From Actinomycetes bacterium (GTDB lineage: Bacteria; Actinomycetota; Actinomycetes; Actinomycetales; Microbacteriaceae), in contig JAEZSU010000064.1 of assembly GCA_023421635.1 (NCBI GenBank), positions 1 through 5,071 on the forward strand: DNA of 5,071 bases, given 5' to 3'. Of the stretch, positions 1 through 5,071 are shown one piece after another. Position 1 is the first letter of the stretch. Every line of letters starts with the position of its first letter. The translations under genes and the position numbers were made by a program. The notes beneath the pieces are model-generated. The model saw only the letters and a list, made by a program, of their open reading frames with translations. It was not told the origin of the DNA and searched no databases.

Positions 1-546
1 GACTGGACCCTGGAGTACGCCGGCCGCTCGCGCTCGACGATGGCGTTCGCGACGGAGCTCGCCGCCACGTACCCCGGGCGGGTGCGGGTGCACGTGGCGG
101 ACGAGGGCGGACGGCTCGACGTCGCAGCCCTCGCCGCCGGGGCGGACGAGACGACGGCCGTGTACGCCTGCGGGCCTGCCGGCCTCCTCGCGGCGCTCGA
201 AGCGGCCGTCCCCGCGGACCGGCTGCACGTCGAGCGGTTCGAGGCGAAGACGTTCGGCGAGCCCGTGTGGCAGGAGCCGTTCGAGGTCGAGCTCGCGATG
301 ACCGGCGAGACGGTGATCGTGGCACCCGCGCAGTCCGTGCTCGAGGCGATCGAGACGCAGGCGCCGGCGGCGATGGTGCTCTCCAGCTGCCGCCGCGGCA
401 CCTGTGGCACGTGCGAGGTGGGGGTCCTCGAGGGCGAAGTCGAGCACCGCGACTCGGTGCTCACCCCGCTCGAGCAGGAGGGCGACACCGTCATGATGGT
501 GTGCGTCTCCCGCGCCGCGTGCCCGCGGCTGGTCCTGGATCTCTGA
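1..546 (+). CDS. PDR/VanB-family 2Fe-2S oxidoreductase, C-terminal part (5' truncated by window edge)
   Basis: The reading frame is open from base 1 to TGA at 544-546 (181 residues), so the gene starts upstream of the window; the ATG at 40 is internal. Residues 1-13 already match the family pattern around a Gly-Arg-Ser loop (YAGRSR). A Cys-Gly-Pro at residues 57-59 is the end of the ferredoxin-NADP reductase-like NAD(P)-binding domain. A plant-type ferredoxin domain follows from about residue 92, with cluster ligands C130-x4-C135-x2-C138-x29-C168; the surrounding sequence (CRRGTCGTCE, then EHRDSVLT, then VCVSRA) resembles phthalate dioxygenase reductase and vanillate demethylase subunit B. 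In this family the protein passes electrons from NAD(P)H via FMN and the iron-sulfur cluster to a Rieske-type oxygenase. The oxygenase and FMN domain would lie upstream and are not visible, so the substrate pathway is unknown. It converges on the amidohydrolase gene. Confidence 0.93.
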   Translation, partial: DWTLEYAGRSRSTMAFATELAATYPGRVRVHVADEGGRLDVAALAAGADETTAVYACGPAGLLAALEAAVPADRLHVERFEAKTFGEPVWQEPFEVELAMTGETVIVAPAQSVLEAIETQAPAAMVLSSCRRGTCGTCEVGVLEGEVEHRDSVLTPLEQEGDTVMMVCVSRAACPRLVLDL

Positions 547-563
547 CTCACTCGCCGGCGCCG

Positions 564-633
564 TCGAACCGGCATCCGTCGTGCGACCCGGCAGTCCATC
601 CGTCGCCGGTTCGCGCATCGCGTGCCGGTTCGA
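564..633. repeat. short inverted and direct repeats between convergent genes
   Basis: In the 104-base gap between the two convergent stop codons, TCGAACCGGCA (564-574) is repeated in perfect inverted orientation at 623-633 (48-base loop). GCCGGTTCG occurs directly at 605-613 and 624-632, so the left arm could pair with either copy. GCATCCGTC (572-580) and GACGGATGC (635-643) are also inverted copies, but that pairing would cross the first. The position fits a bidirectional termination region. There is no T-tract and the loops are long, so a terminator function is only a guess. Confidence 0.35.
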
Positions 634-650
634 TGACGGATGCGGCGGCG

Positions 651-1955
651 TCAGCGGCCGACGCGCTCGCGCAGGCGCTGCACGAGGTCGTGCTCGTCGA
701 CGGTGACGAGCCGGAAGTCGCGCACGACGACGCGGCCGCCCACCACCACGTGCCGGGGGCGGCGTCCGGGCGAGGCCCAGAGGAGCCCCGCGACCGGGTC
801 GGCCACACCCGCATCCGCGACGCCAGAGACGTCCCACACGCACAGGTCGCCCCGTGCTCCGGGCCGCAGATGCCCGAGGTCCCCGCGCCCGAGTCCCACC
901 GCCCCACCCTCGGTGGCCATGCCGAGCACCGTGCGGGCGGGCAGTGGGGGCCCGACGAGCGCCGAGACCTGCATCGCGAGGCGCGCGTCGGCGAGCAGAT
1001 GACCGGCGTCGTTCGAGCCGCCGCCCGAGGTGCCGAGCCCCACCGGGATGCCGGCCGCGAGCAGCGCCGCGACCGGGGCGACGCCCCACCCCATGGGCAC
1101 GTCGCAACCGGGTGCGTGCGTGGCGGAGACCCCGGATGCGGCGAGCAGGTCGATCTCCTCAGGCGTCGGGTCGCAGAGGTGCGCGAGGGTGACGTCCGGT
1201 GCCAGCCAGCCCCAGTCCGCCAGCAGCTCCAGCGGGCGGCGGCCGTACCTGGCAAGGGCGATCTCGGTGTCGACCTGTTCGTTCGCCTGGGTGCGCCGGC
1301 GCAGGCCGTGCCGCGCGGCGACCTCGCCGAGCAGCCGGAACGTGGCCTCCCCGTCGGAGTGCACGCCGGCGGGACCGACCGCGACCTGCAGCATCCCGTC
1401 CGGGTCGACCCCGCCGTGATGCGAGGGATGCAGGAGCGCCGAGGCGACCGCATCCGCGCTCTCCGCGGCTGTCTCCGGGTCGTCCCGCGCCGACCCCCGG
1501 ACGAACACGAGCCGAACGCCCAACGCCGCCGCCTCGTCGGCCACCGCGCGGGCGATCGCCACGGTGGCCTCCGCGGCGGCGGCCTCGGGCCAGTTGAGCT
1601 GGTGGTCGGCGACCGTGGTGACGCCGTTCAGGAGCGATTCGGCGAGCCCCACCGCAGCGGTCGCACCGGTGAGCGAGGGATCGATGCCTGCAGCGGCATA
1701 TGCCGCGGCCATGGCGGGCAGCCACTCGCGCATCGGCACGCCACGGGTGCCGGGCAGGGTGCGGAACCCGGACTGCAGCAGGTGATGGTGGGCGTTGACG
1801 AGGCCAGGGGTGACGACGCAGCCGGTGACATCGAGCACCTCACCCGCCGTGGGCGCGGTCGCGCTCACGCGGCCGTCCGCATCGATGTGGACGTCGCCGT
1901 CGCGCTCGTGCGCCCCGTCGACGAGGATGCGGGTCGCCCCGCGCAGGGTCAGCAT
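651..1955 (-). CDS. Amidohydrolase (COG0402), 8-oxoguanine deaminase-like, with altered metal site
   Basis: This 434-residue protein has the length and motif order of the cog0402 aminohydrolases: an N-terminal beta-sandwich strand segment (1-50), the beta-strand-1 motif NAHHHLLQS with HxH at H56/H58, LAHL with H259, HAPGCDVPMGWGVAPV (280-295), SNDAGHLLADARLAM (314-328), and a C-terminal LRPGARGDLCVWD sandwich return (363-375). The SNDxGHLLxEAR-like stretch most resembles 8-oxoguanine and isoxanthopterin deaminases. Two positions are abnormal: where the family has HTHLAE the protein reads RTQANE (Q223), and where it has G-x-D-G-S it reads GTSGGGS (S310). Activity and substrate are therefore uncertain. 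I chose the start at 1955 because GGGAG at 1969-1965 lies nine bases upstream and the protein then begins like its family; an in-frame ATG at 1979 would add eight residues (MCGWEHRG) without a clear ribosome site. It lies 58 bases after folD on the same strand and is probably co-transcribed with it. Confidence 0.87.
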   Translation of the reverse strand: MLTLRGATRILVDGAHERDGDVHIDADGRVSATAPTAGEVLDVTGCVVTPGLVNAHHHLLQSGFRTLPGTRGVPMREWLPAMAAAYAAAGIDPSLTGATAAVGLAESLLNGVTTVADHQLNWPEAAAAEATVAIARAVADEAAALGVRLVFVRGSARDDPETAAESADAVASALLHPSHHGGVDPDGMLQVAVGPAGVHSDGEATFRLLGEVAARHGLRRRTQANEQVDTEIALARYGRRPLELLADWGWLAPDVTLAHLCDPTPEEIDLLAASGVSATHAPGCDVPMGWGVAPVAALLAAGIPVGLGTSGGGSNDAGHLLADARLAMQVSALVGPPLPARTVLGMATEGGAVGLGRGDLGHLRPGARGDLCVWDVSGVADAGVADPVAGLLWASPGRRPRHVVVGGRVVVRDFRLVTVDEHDLVQRLRERVGR

Positions 1956-1964
1956 CCCCCGATG

Positions 1965-1969
1965 CTCCC
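1965..1969 (-). promoter_or_regulatory. Shine-Dalgarno site of the amidohydrolase gene
   Basis: GGGAG on the minus strand lies nine bases before the ATG at 1955-1953. No comparable purine run precedes the alternative ATG at 1979, so this site favours the shorter start. Confidence 0.5.
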
Positions 1970-2013
1970 AGCCGCACATGACGGCGAGGTTTCGCCCCGC
2001 CGCGTCGGCGGAC

Positions 2014-2898
2014 TCAGGCGGATGCGGCGCGCTCGGCGGCCTCGACGACGTTGGTCATGAGCAGGGCGACCGTCATCGGCCCGACGCCGCCGGGGTTCGG
2101 CGACAGCCACCCCGCGACCTCGGCGACATCCGGTGCGACATCGCCGAAGACCTTGGACTTGCCGGTCTCCGGGTCGTCCTCGCGTGTGACGCCGACGTCG
2201 AGCACCGCGGCGCCCGGCTTCACATCGGCGGCGGTGACGAGGTGCTTCACACCCGCGGCGGCGACGATGACGTCGGCCTCCTTGAGGTAGCGCGGGAGGT
2301 CCACCGTGCCGGTGTGGGTGAGCGTCACGGTCGCGTTGATGTCACGCCGGGTGAGGAGCAGCCCGATCGAGCGGCCGATGGTGACACCGCGCCCGACGAC
2401 CACGACGTGCTTGCCGCCGAGGTCGTAGCCGTTGCGCTGCAGCAGCTCGATCACGCCGCGCGGCGTGCACGGCAGCGGCGAGGTGATGGGCGTGTTGACG
2501 TTCAGCACGAGCTTGCCGAGGTTCGTCGGGTGCAGGCCGTCCGCATCCTTGTCGGGGTCGATCCGCTCGAGGATGGCGTCGGTGTCGAGGTGCTTCGGCA
2601 GCGGCAGCTGCACGATGTACCCGTGGCAGGACGGGTCGGCGTTCAGCTCGTCGATGAGCGCCTCGACCTGTTCCTGCGTGGCGTCGGCGGGGAGTTCGCG
2701 CTGGATCGAGTTCATCCCGATCGCCTCGGAGCGCTTGTGCTTCATGCCCACGTACAGCTGTGACGCGGGGTCGGCGCCGACCAGCACGGTGGCGATGCCG
2801 GGGGTCACACCGCGCTTCTTCAGCGCGGCGACCCGCTCGGTGAGTTCCTGCGTGATCGCGGCCGCCGTTGCGACGCCGTCGAGCTTCTTCGCGGTCAT
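2014..2898 (-). CDS. folD: Bifunctional methylenetetrahydrofolate dehydrogenase / methenyltetrahydrofolate cyclohydrolase
   Basis: FolD oxidises 5,10-methylene-THF with NADP+ to 5,10-methenyl-THF and hydrolyses it to 10-formyl-THF in the cytoplasm, supplying purine synthesis and initiator-tRNA formylation. The 294 residues match the usual FolD length. Visible motifs are Y49-VGM-K53, the catalytic Tyr/Lys pair of the active site; VQLPLP (96-101); DADGLHP (118-124) with the conserved Asp120; PCTPRG (143-148); the Rossmann loop [10 protein letters not shown] (167-176), an actinobacterial variant of the common GRSxxVGxP; and [10 protein letters not shown] (267-276). The ATG at 2898 is chosen because a perfect AGGAGG lies six bases upstream; the in-frame ATG at 2913 precedes that site and would put it inside the gene. 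The gene follows glyA after a 141-base gap containing two inverted repeats, so it may be expressed both from the glyA promoter and from its own. Confidence 0.97.
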   Translation of the reverse strand: MTAKKLDGVATAAAITQELTERVAALKKRGVTPGIATVLVGADPASQLYVGMKHKRSEAIGMNSIQRELPADATQEQVEALIDELNADPSCHGYIVQLPLPKHLDTDAILERIDPDKDADGLHPTNLGKLVLNVNTPITSPLPCTPRGVIELLQRNGYDLGGKHVVVVGRGVTIGRSIGLLLTRRDINATVTLTHTGTVDLPRYLKEADVIVAAAGVKHLVTAADVKPGAAVLDVGVTREDDPETGKSKVFGDVAPDVAEVAGWLSPNPGGVGPMTVALLMTNVVEAAERAASA

Positions 2899-2904
2899 GG
2901 GGGT

Positions 2905-2910
2905 CCTCCT
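2905..2910 (-). promoter_or_regulatory. folD Shine-Dalgarno site
   Basis: A perfect AGGAGG on the minus strand is followed by six bases (ACCCCC) and then the ATG at 2898-2896. It fixes the folD start and rules out the upstream in-frame ATG at 2913. The AT-rich inverted repeat ends only nine bases upstream of it. Confidence 0.9.
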
Positions 2911-2918
2911 CATTGATG

Positions 2919-2950
2919 CCCAATATCACTATGGACGTAGTGATATTGGG
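2919..2950. repeat. AT-rich perfect inverted repeat upstream of folD (candidate operator)
   Basis: CCCAATATCACTA (2919-2931) and TAGTGATATTGGG (2938-2950) are perfect 13-base inverted copies around a six-base centre (TGGACG). The element is strikingly AT-rich against a G+C-rich background and lies 21 bases upstream of the folD ATG. Two-fold symmetry with half-sites about 19 bases centre to centre fits a dimeric helix-turn-helix repressor. As RNA it could also form a hairpin just ahead of the Shine-Dalgarno site. No T-tract follows on either strand, so it does not look like an intrinsic terminator. No regulator gene is in the window, and I cannot name the factor. Confidence 0.75.
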
Positions 2951-2956
2951 ATGCAA
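2928..2956 (-). promoter_or_regulatory. candidate folD promoter overlapping the palindrome
   Basis: On the minus strand TTGCAT (2956-2951) and CATAGT (2933-2928) are separated by exactly 17 bases and match the -35 and -10 consensus hexamers at three and four of six positions. The predicted start near 2921 would give a leader of about 23 bases with the AGGAGG site. The spacer and -10 lie within the inverted repeat, so a protein bound there would block the promoter. The match to consensus is modest. Confidence 0.4.
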
Positions 2957-2961
2957 CCTTT

Positions 2962-3034
2962 CCGCGAGATCGGTTCTGCGCGCCGAGACTGCGGGGCGTG
3001 CCCGTGGTCTCGGCGCGCAGCTGCCATCTCGCGG
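2962..3034. repeat. large GC-rich inverted repeat after glyA (stem-loop, possible terminator)
   Basis: Two nested perfect arm pairs form one long stem. The outer pair is CCGCGAGAT (2962-2970) with ATCTCGCGG (3026-3034). The inner pair is CTGCGCGCCGAGAC (2976-2989) with GTCTCGGCGCGCAG (3007-3020), separated from the outer pair by a 5 x 5 internal loop. The 17-base apical part holds a further CGGG/CCCG pairing (2992-2995 with 3001-3004). It starts five bases after the glyA stop codon, where a terminator or 3'-end stabiliser would sit. Neither strand has a T-tract next to it, so termination would have to be of the U-tract-free kind sometimes proposed in actinobacteria. It could instead be a copy of a dispersed palindromic repeat. 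Confidence 0.85.
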
Positions 3035-3039
3035 TCAGG

Positions 3040-4314
3040 TCACTGCTGCAGGTCGGGGTACAGCGGGAACGCCGCCGTGAGCGCGGCGACCCGGGCGCGC
3101 AGCGCGGGCAGGTCGGCGCCGGGGAGGAGGGCGAGCGCGATGATGTCCGCGACCTCCGCGAACTCGGCGTCGCCGAAGCCGCGGGTCGCGAGCGCGGGGG
3201 TGCCGATCCGCAGGCCCGAGGTCACCATCGGCGGCCGAGGGTCGTTGGGGACCGAGTTGCGGTTCACCGTGATGTGGATCTCGTGCAGCAGGTCTTCGGC
3301 CTGCTTGCCGTCGATCTGCGCGTCGCGGAGGTCGACGAGGACGAGGTGCACGTCGGTGCCGCCCGAGCGCAGCGCGATGCCGGCATCCGCCACGTCCTGC
3401 TGCGAGAGCCGGTCGGCGAGGATGCGGGCGCCGCGGAGCGTGCGCTCCTGGCGGTCCTTGAAGTCGGCGGATGCGGCGAGCTTGAACGCCGTGGCCTTCG
3501 CCGCGATCACGTGCATGAGCGGGCCGCCCTGCTGGCCCGGGAACACGGCGGTGTTGATCTTCTTCGCGATCTCGGCGTCATTCGTGAGGATGAAGCCCGA
3601 CCGGGGGCCGCCGATGGTCTTGTGCACGGTGGAGGACACCACGTGGGCGTGCGGCACGGGGCTCGGGTGCAGCCCCGCGGCGACGAGGCCGGCGAAGTGC
3701 GCCATGTCCACCCACAGGTACGCGCCCACCTCGTCGGCGATCTCGCGGAAGCGGGCGAAGTCGAGCTGCCGGGGGTAGGCCGACCAGCCGGCGACGATGA
3801 CCTTGGGCCGGTGCTCGCGGGCGAGGCGGGCGACCTCGTCCATGTCGACGAGGCTCGTCTCGGGGTCGACACCGTAGGCGACGATGTCGTAGAGCCGACC
3901 GGAGAAATTGATCTTCATGCCGTGCGTCAGGTGGCCGCCGTGGTCGAGCGAGAGACCCAGCAGCGTGTCGCCGGGGCGGGCGAGGGCGTGCAGCACAGCA
4001 GCGTTCGCGGTGGCGCCGGAGTGCGGCTGCACGTTGGCGTACTCCGCGCCGAACAGCGCCTTCGCACGCTCGATCGCGAGCTCCTCGGCGACGTCGACCT
4101 CCTCGCAGCCGCCGTAGTAGCGACGACCGGGGTAGCCCTCCGCGTACTTGTTCGTCAGCACCGAGCCCTGCGACTGCAGGACCGAGACGGGCACGAAGTT
4201 CTCGGATGCGATCATCTCGAGGAAGCCCCGCTGACGTTCGAGCTCGCGCTCGAGCACCTGGGCGATCTCGGGGTCCACCTCGGCGAGCGGGGCGTTGAAG
4301 AGCGAATCGGTCAT
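3040..4314 (-). CDS. glyA: Serine hydroxymethyltransferase
   Basis: GlyA is a cytoplasmic PLP enzyme that converts serine and THF to glycine and 5,10-methylene-THF, the main entry of one-carbon units into folate. The 424 residues are the normal length. Visible motifs are ASENF (36-40) with catalytic Glu38; [15 protein letters not shown] (55-69); the cofactor-binding VDMAHFAGL (202-210) with D203 and H206; [14 protein letters not shown] (227-240), where K232 is the PLP lysine; FPGQQGGP (258-265); and [15 protein letters not shown] (366-380) with R369 for the substrate carboxylate. [12 protein letters not shown] is the actinobacterial form of the common TTHKTLRGPRGG. The ATG at 4314 is chosen because GGAGG precedes it by four bases and the protein starts like its family; extending to 4347 would translate the riboswitch expression platform. 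The leader carries a ZTP riboswitch, and folD lies downstream on the same strand. Confidence 0.98.
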   Translation of the reverse strand: MTDSLFNAPLAEVDPEIAQVLERELERQRGFLEMIASENFVPVSVLQSQGSVLTNKYAEGYPGRRYYGGCEEVDVAEELAIERAKALFGAEYANVQPHSGATANAAVLHALARPGDTLLGLSLDHGGHLTHGMKINFSGRLYDIVAYGVDPETSLVDMDEVARLAREHRPKVIVAGWSAYPRQLDFARFREIADEVGAYLWVDMAHFAGLVAAGLHPSPVPHAHVVSSTVHKTIGGPRSGFILTNDAEIAKKINTAVFPGQQGGPLMHVIAAKATAFKLAASADFKDRQERTLRGARILADRLSQQDVADAGIALRSGGTDVHLVLVDLRDAQIDGKQAEDLLHEIHITVNRNSVPNDPRPPMVTSGLRIGTPALATRGFGDAEFAEVADIIALALLPGADLPALRARVAALTAAFPLYPDLQQ

Positions 4315-4318
4315 TGTG

Positions 4319-4323
4319 CCTCC
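4319..4323 (-). promoter_or_regulatory. glyA Shine-Dalgarno site
   Basis: GGAGG on the minus strand is followed by CACA and the ATG at 4314-4312. It lies within CCCTGGAGGC (4327-4318), which can pair with the conserved GCCTGGG block of the riboswitch (4364-4358). It is therefore the likely target of ligand control at the level of translation. Confidence 0.8.
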
Positions 4324-4348
4324 AGGGACGACGGCGTGCAGGAACATT

Positions 4349-4430
4349 CCACATCGGCCCAGGCGTGCGGTCGAATGCCGTAGTCGGTCGCTCCCCGGTG
4401 GGTACCCACCTCAACGCCAGTCGCGACTCC
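4349..4430 (-). ncRNA. ZTP/ZMP riboswitch (pfl motif) in the glyA leader
   Basis: Read on the minus strand, the leader contains the conserved blocks of the pfl/ZTP aptamer in order. GACTGGCG (4422-4415) is followed by a hairpin of GGTGG/CCACC around GTAC (4410-4397), then CCGGGGAGCGAC (4398-4387), a linker of about 16 bases, and CGCCTGGGC (4365-4357). P1 is GTCGC (4427-4423) with GCGAC (4391-4387). The second subdomain closes with CCGCA (4370-4366) and TGTGG (4353-4349). GGCG (4418-4415) is also complementary to CGCC (4365-4362), giving a possible contact between the two subdomains. This class senses ZTP/ZMP, purine intermediates that build up when 10-formyl-THF is scarce, and is known upstream of glyA, folD, purH and pfl genes. 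Thirty-four bases separate it from the glyA start codon. Boundaries are approximate to a few bases. Confidence 0.93.
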
Positions 4431-4433
4431 CCC

Positions 4434-4439
4434 ACTGTA
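4434..4439 (-). promoter_or_regulatory. candidate -10 element of the glyA promoter
   Basis: TACAGT on the minus strand fits the actinobacterial TAnnnT -10 pattern. Transcription starting six to seven bases downstream (4428-4427) would begin exactly at the 5' side of riboswitch stem P1, which supports the assignment. No convincing -35 hexamer is visible in the G/C-rich stretch upstream. Confidence 0.55.
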
Positions 4440-4483
4440 CCCGACCCCTCCCCCGGCCCCGCGAGCGTGCCGCCCGGCGCCGG

Positions 4484-4489
4484 TACGAT
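4484..4489 (+). promoter_or_regulatory. candidate -10 element giving a leaderless transcript
   Basis: TACGAT matches the TAnnnT -10 pattern and is followed by six bases and then the GTG at 4496. Transcription would start at the first base of the start codon, the typical geometry of leaderless actinobacterial mRNAs. No good -35 element and no Shine-Dalgarno sequence precede the gene, which fits this reading. Confidence 0.55.
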
Positions 4490-4495
4490 GGTCCG

Positions 4496-4861
4496 GTGAG
4501 CACCTCTGAACGACCCGCGGGCACGCGCGCCCCGCTGAACGCGATCGACCTGGTCGCCTTCCTCTGCGAGATCGTCGCGTTCATCGCCCTGGCCGTCTGG
4601 GGCTTCACCGCCTGGCCGTTCCCGTGGAACATCGTGATCGGGCTCGCCGCCCCGATCGCCGCGATCCTGCTGTGGGCGCTGTTCGTCTCGCCCCGCGCCG
4701 TCTTCGCCGTGCACCCGTTCGTGCGCGGCATCGTGGAGCTGTTCGTCTACGCGGCCGCCACGGCGGCGCTGTGGTCGATGGGCCTCGCCTGGGTCGGGAT
4801 CGCCTACGCGGTCGTCGCCGTCACCGTGGGCGTCATCGCGGGACGCCGCCGCCTGGCATGA
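4496..4861 (+). CDS. Small integral membrane protein, YrdB family (DUF2568)
   Basis: The 121-residue protein starts at GTG (4496) after a TACGAT -10 element, probably on a leaderless message. A short hydrophilic N-terminus (1-15) is followed by four hydrophobic segments at roughly 16-38, 44-64, 75-95 and 97-115, ending in a basic tail (GRRRLA) that suggests a cytoplasmic C-terminus. The LLWALFVSPRAVF stretch (58-70) between helices 2 and 3 and the overall size resemble the DUF2568/YrdB family, whose function is not known. The frame stays open upstream to 4295 without a stop, but that extension would cross the glyA leader and promoter on the other strand and is not credible. The stop codon overlaps the next gene's start (ATGA), so the two are probably translated together. 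Confidence 0.8.
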   Translation: MSTSERPAGTRAPLNAIDLVAFLCEIVAFIALAVWGFTAWPFPWNIVIGLAAPIAAILLWALFVSPRAVFAVHPFVRGIVELFVYAAATAALWSMGLAWVGIAYAVVAVTVGVIAGRRRLA

Positions 4862-5071
4862 GCGGCGTCGTCGCGCGCCTGCGCGCCGCACTCGGCGATC
4901 GCGTGGACACGTCGGATGCGGCACTGGCATCCGTCCGGGCGGACAAGTCCGGGCATGCCGCGGCCGGTACGCCGCTCGCGGTCGTGCACGCGACCTGCGT
5001 CGAGGACGTGCAGGCGACGCTGCGGATCGCGACCGAGACCGGCACCCCGGTCGTCCCCCGCGGTGCGGGCA
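4858..5071 (+). CDS. FAD-binding oxidase / FAD-linked dehydrogenase (GlcD-like), N-terminal part (3' truncated by window edge)
   Basis: An open frame starts at ATG 4858, overlapping the upstream stop as ATGA, and stays open to the window end (71 complete codons). The protein begins with a helix containing LGDRVDTSDAALASVRADKSG, then PLAVVHATCVEDVQATLRIATETGTPVVPRGAG (39-71). The latter is the start of the PCMH-type FAD-binding domain found in glycolate oxidase subunit GlcD, D-lactate dehydrogenases and related flavoproteins; the family's glycine-rich FAD loop would follow the RGAG. The C-terminal FAD-oxidase domain is outside the window, so the substrate cannot be told. No good Shine-Dalgarno sequence is present; translational coupling to the membrane protein gene is likely. 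Confidence 0.9.
   Translation, partial: MSGVVARLRAALGDRVDTSDAALASVRADKSGHAAAGTPLAVVHATCVEDVQATLRIATETGTPVVPRGAG

Noticed and set aside
267..2060. 597-codon open frame on the plus strand
   Set aside because: It overlaps the ferredoxin domain in another frame and runs antisense to the amidohydrolase. Its Arg/Ala/Gly-rich, motif-free product is typical of a shadow frame in high-GC DNA.
2899..2913. folD start at the upstream ATG (2913)
   Set aside because: The AGGAGG ribosome site lies downstream of that ATG and six bases before the ATG at 2898, and the added MRRTP has no counterpart in the family.
2919..2950. AT-rich palindrome as an intrinsic terminator
   Set aside because: The stem is weak for a terminator in this GC context and no T-tract follows on either strand; its position beside the folD start fits regulation better.
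4315..4347. glyA start at the upstream ATG (4347)
   Set aside because: It would translate the riboswitch expression platform and the ribosome site; GGAGG directly precedes the ATG at 4314.
2998..4383. Long plus-strand open frame antisense to glyA
   Set aside because: The minus strand encodes an unmistakable full-length serine hydroxymethyltransferase. The antisense product has no family motif and results from codon bias.
4397..4410. Perfect 14-base palindrome GGTGGGTACCCACC as a protein operator in the glyA upstream region
   Set aside because: It sits exactly where the ZTP aptamer has its hairpin between the GACUGGCG and CCGGGGAGCGAC blocks, so RNA structure explains it.
4315..4440. Glycine or tetrahydrofolate riboswitch in the glyA leader
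   Set aside because: The conserved blocks match the ZTP/pfl class. I see no tandem glycine aptamer and no THF-aptamer pattern.
3578..4930. 450-codon minus-strand open frame across the glyA start and the membrane protein gene
   Set aside because: It is out of frame with glyA, crosses the riboswitch and divergent promoters, and has a low-complexity composition.

Overview
The window is high-GC DNA from an actinobacterium, most likely a Microbacteriaceae member such as Microbacterium. This is inferred from the strong G/C bias at third codon positions, the actinobacterial-type GlyA and FolD sequences (for example the [10 protein letters not shown] lysine motif), a leaderless GTG start, and a strong excess of the hexamer GGATGC/GCATCC. 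No mobile element, CRISPR array, tRNA or rRNA was seen.

Layout. Positions 1-546 (+) hold the C-terminal part of a PDR/VanB-type oxidoreductase: the end of the NAD(P)-binding domain and a plant-type 2Fe-2S ferredoxin domain. It converges on a minus-strand cluster that reads right to left: glyA (serine hydroxymethyltransferase, 4314-3040), folD (methylenetetrahydrofolate dehydrogenase/cyclohydrolase, 2898-2014) and a COG0402 amidohydrolase related to 8-oxoguanine deaminases (1955-651). On the right, a divergent plus-strand unit starts with a small four-helix membrane protein of the YrdB/DUF2568 type (4496-4861). An FAD-binding oxidase overlaps its stop codon (ATGA) and runs off the window edge (4858 onward).

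The key regulatory element is a ZTP/ZMP (pfl-type) riboswitch in the glyA leader, about 4349-4430 on the minus strand. It has the conserved GACUGGCG, CCGGGGAGCGAC and CGCCUGGGC blocks. ZTP/ZMP accumulates when 10-formyl-tetrahydrofolate is short. GlyA makes 5,10-methylene-THF from serine, and FolD oxidises and hydrolyses it to 10-formyl-THF, so the switch would induce exactly the two enzymes that replenish the limiting cofactor. A possible expression platform is visible: part of the aptamer's CGCCUGGG block can alternatively pair with the region containing the glyA Shine-Dalgarno sequence.

Between glyA and folD lie two perfect inverted repeats. One is a large GC-rich stem just after glyA. The other is an AT-rich 13-bp palindrome over a candidate folD promoter, which suggests folD also has its own control. 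The most unusual gene is the amidohydrolase: its fold and most motifs are intact, but two of the expected metal-binding/catalytic positions (the His of HxxE and the Asp of GxDG) are Gln and Ser.
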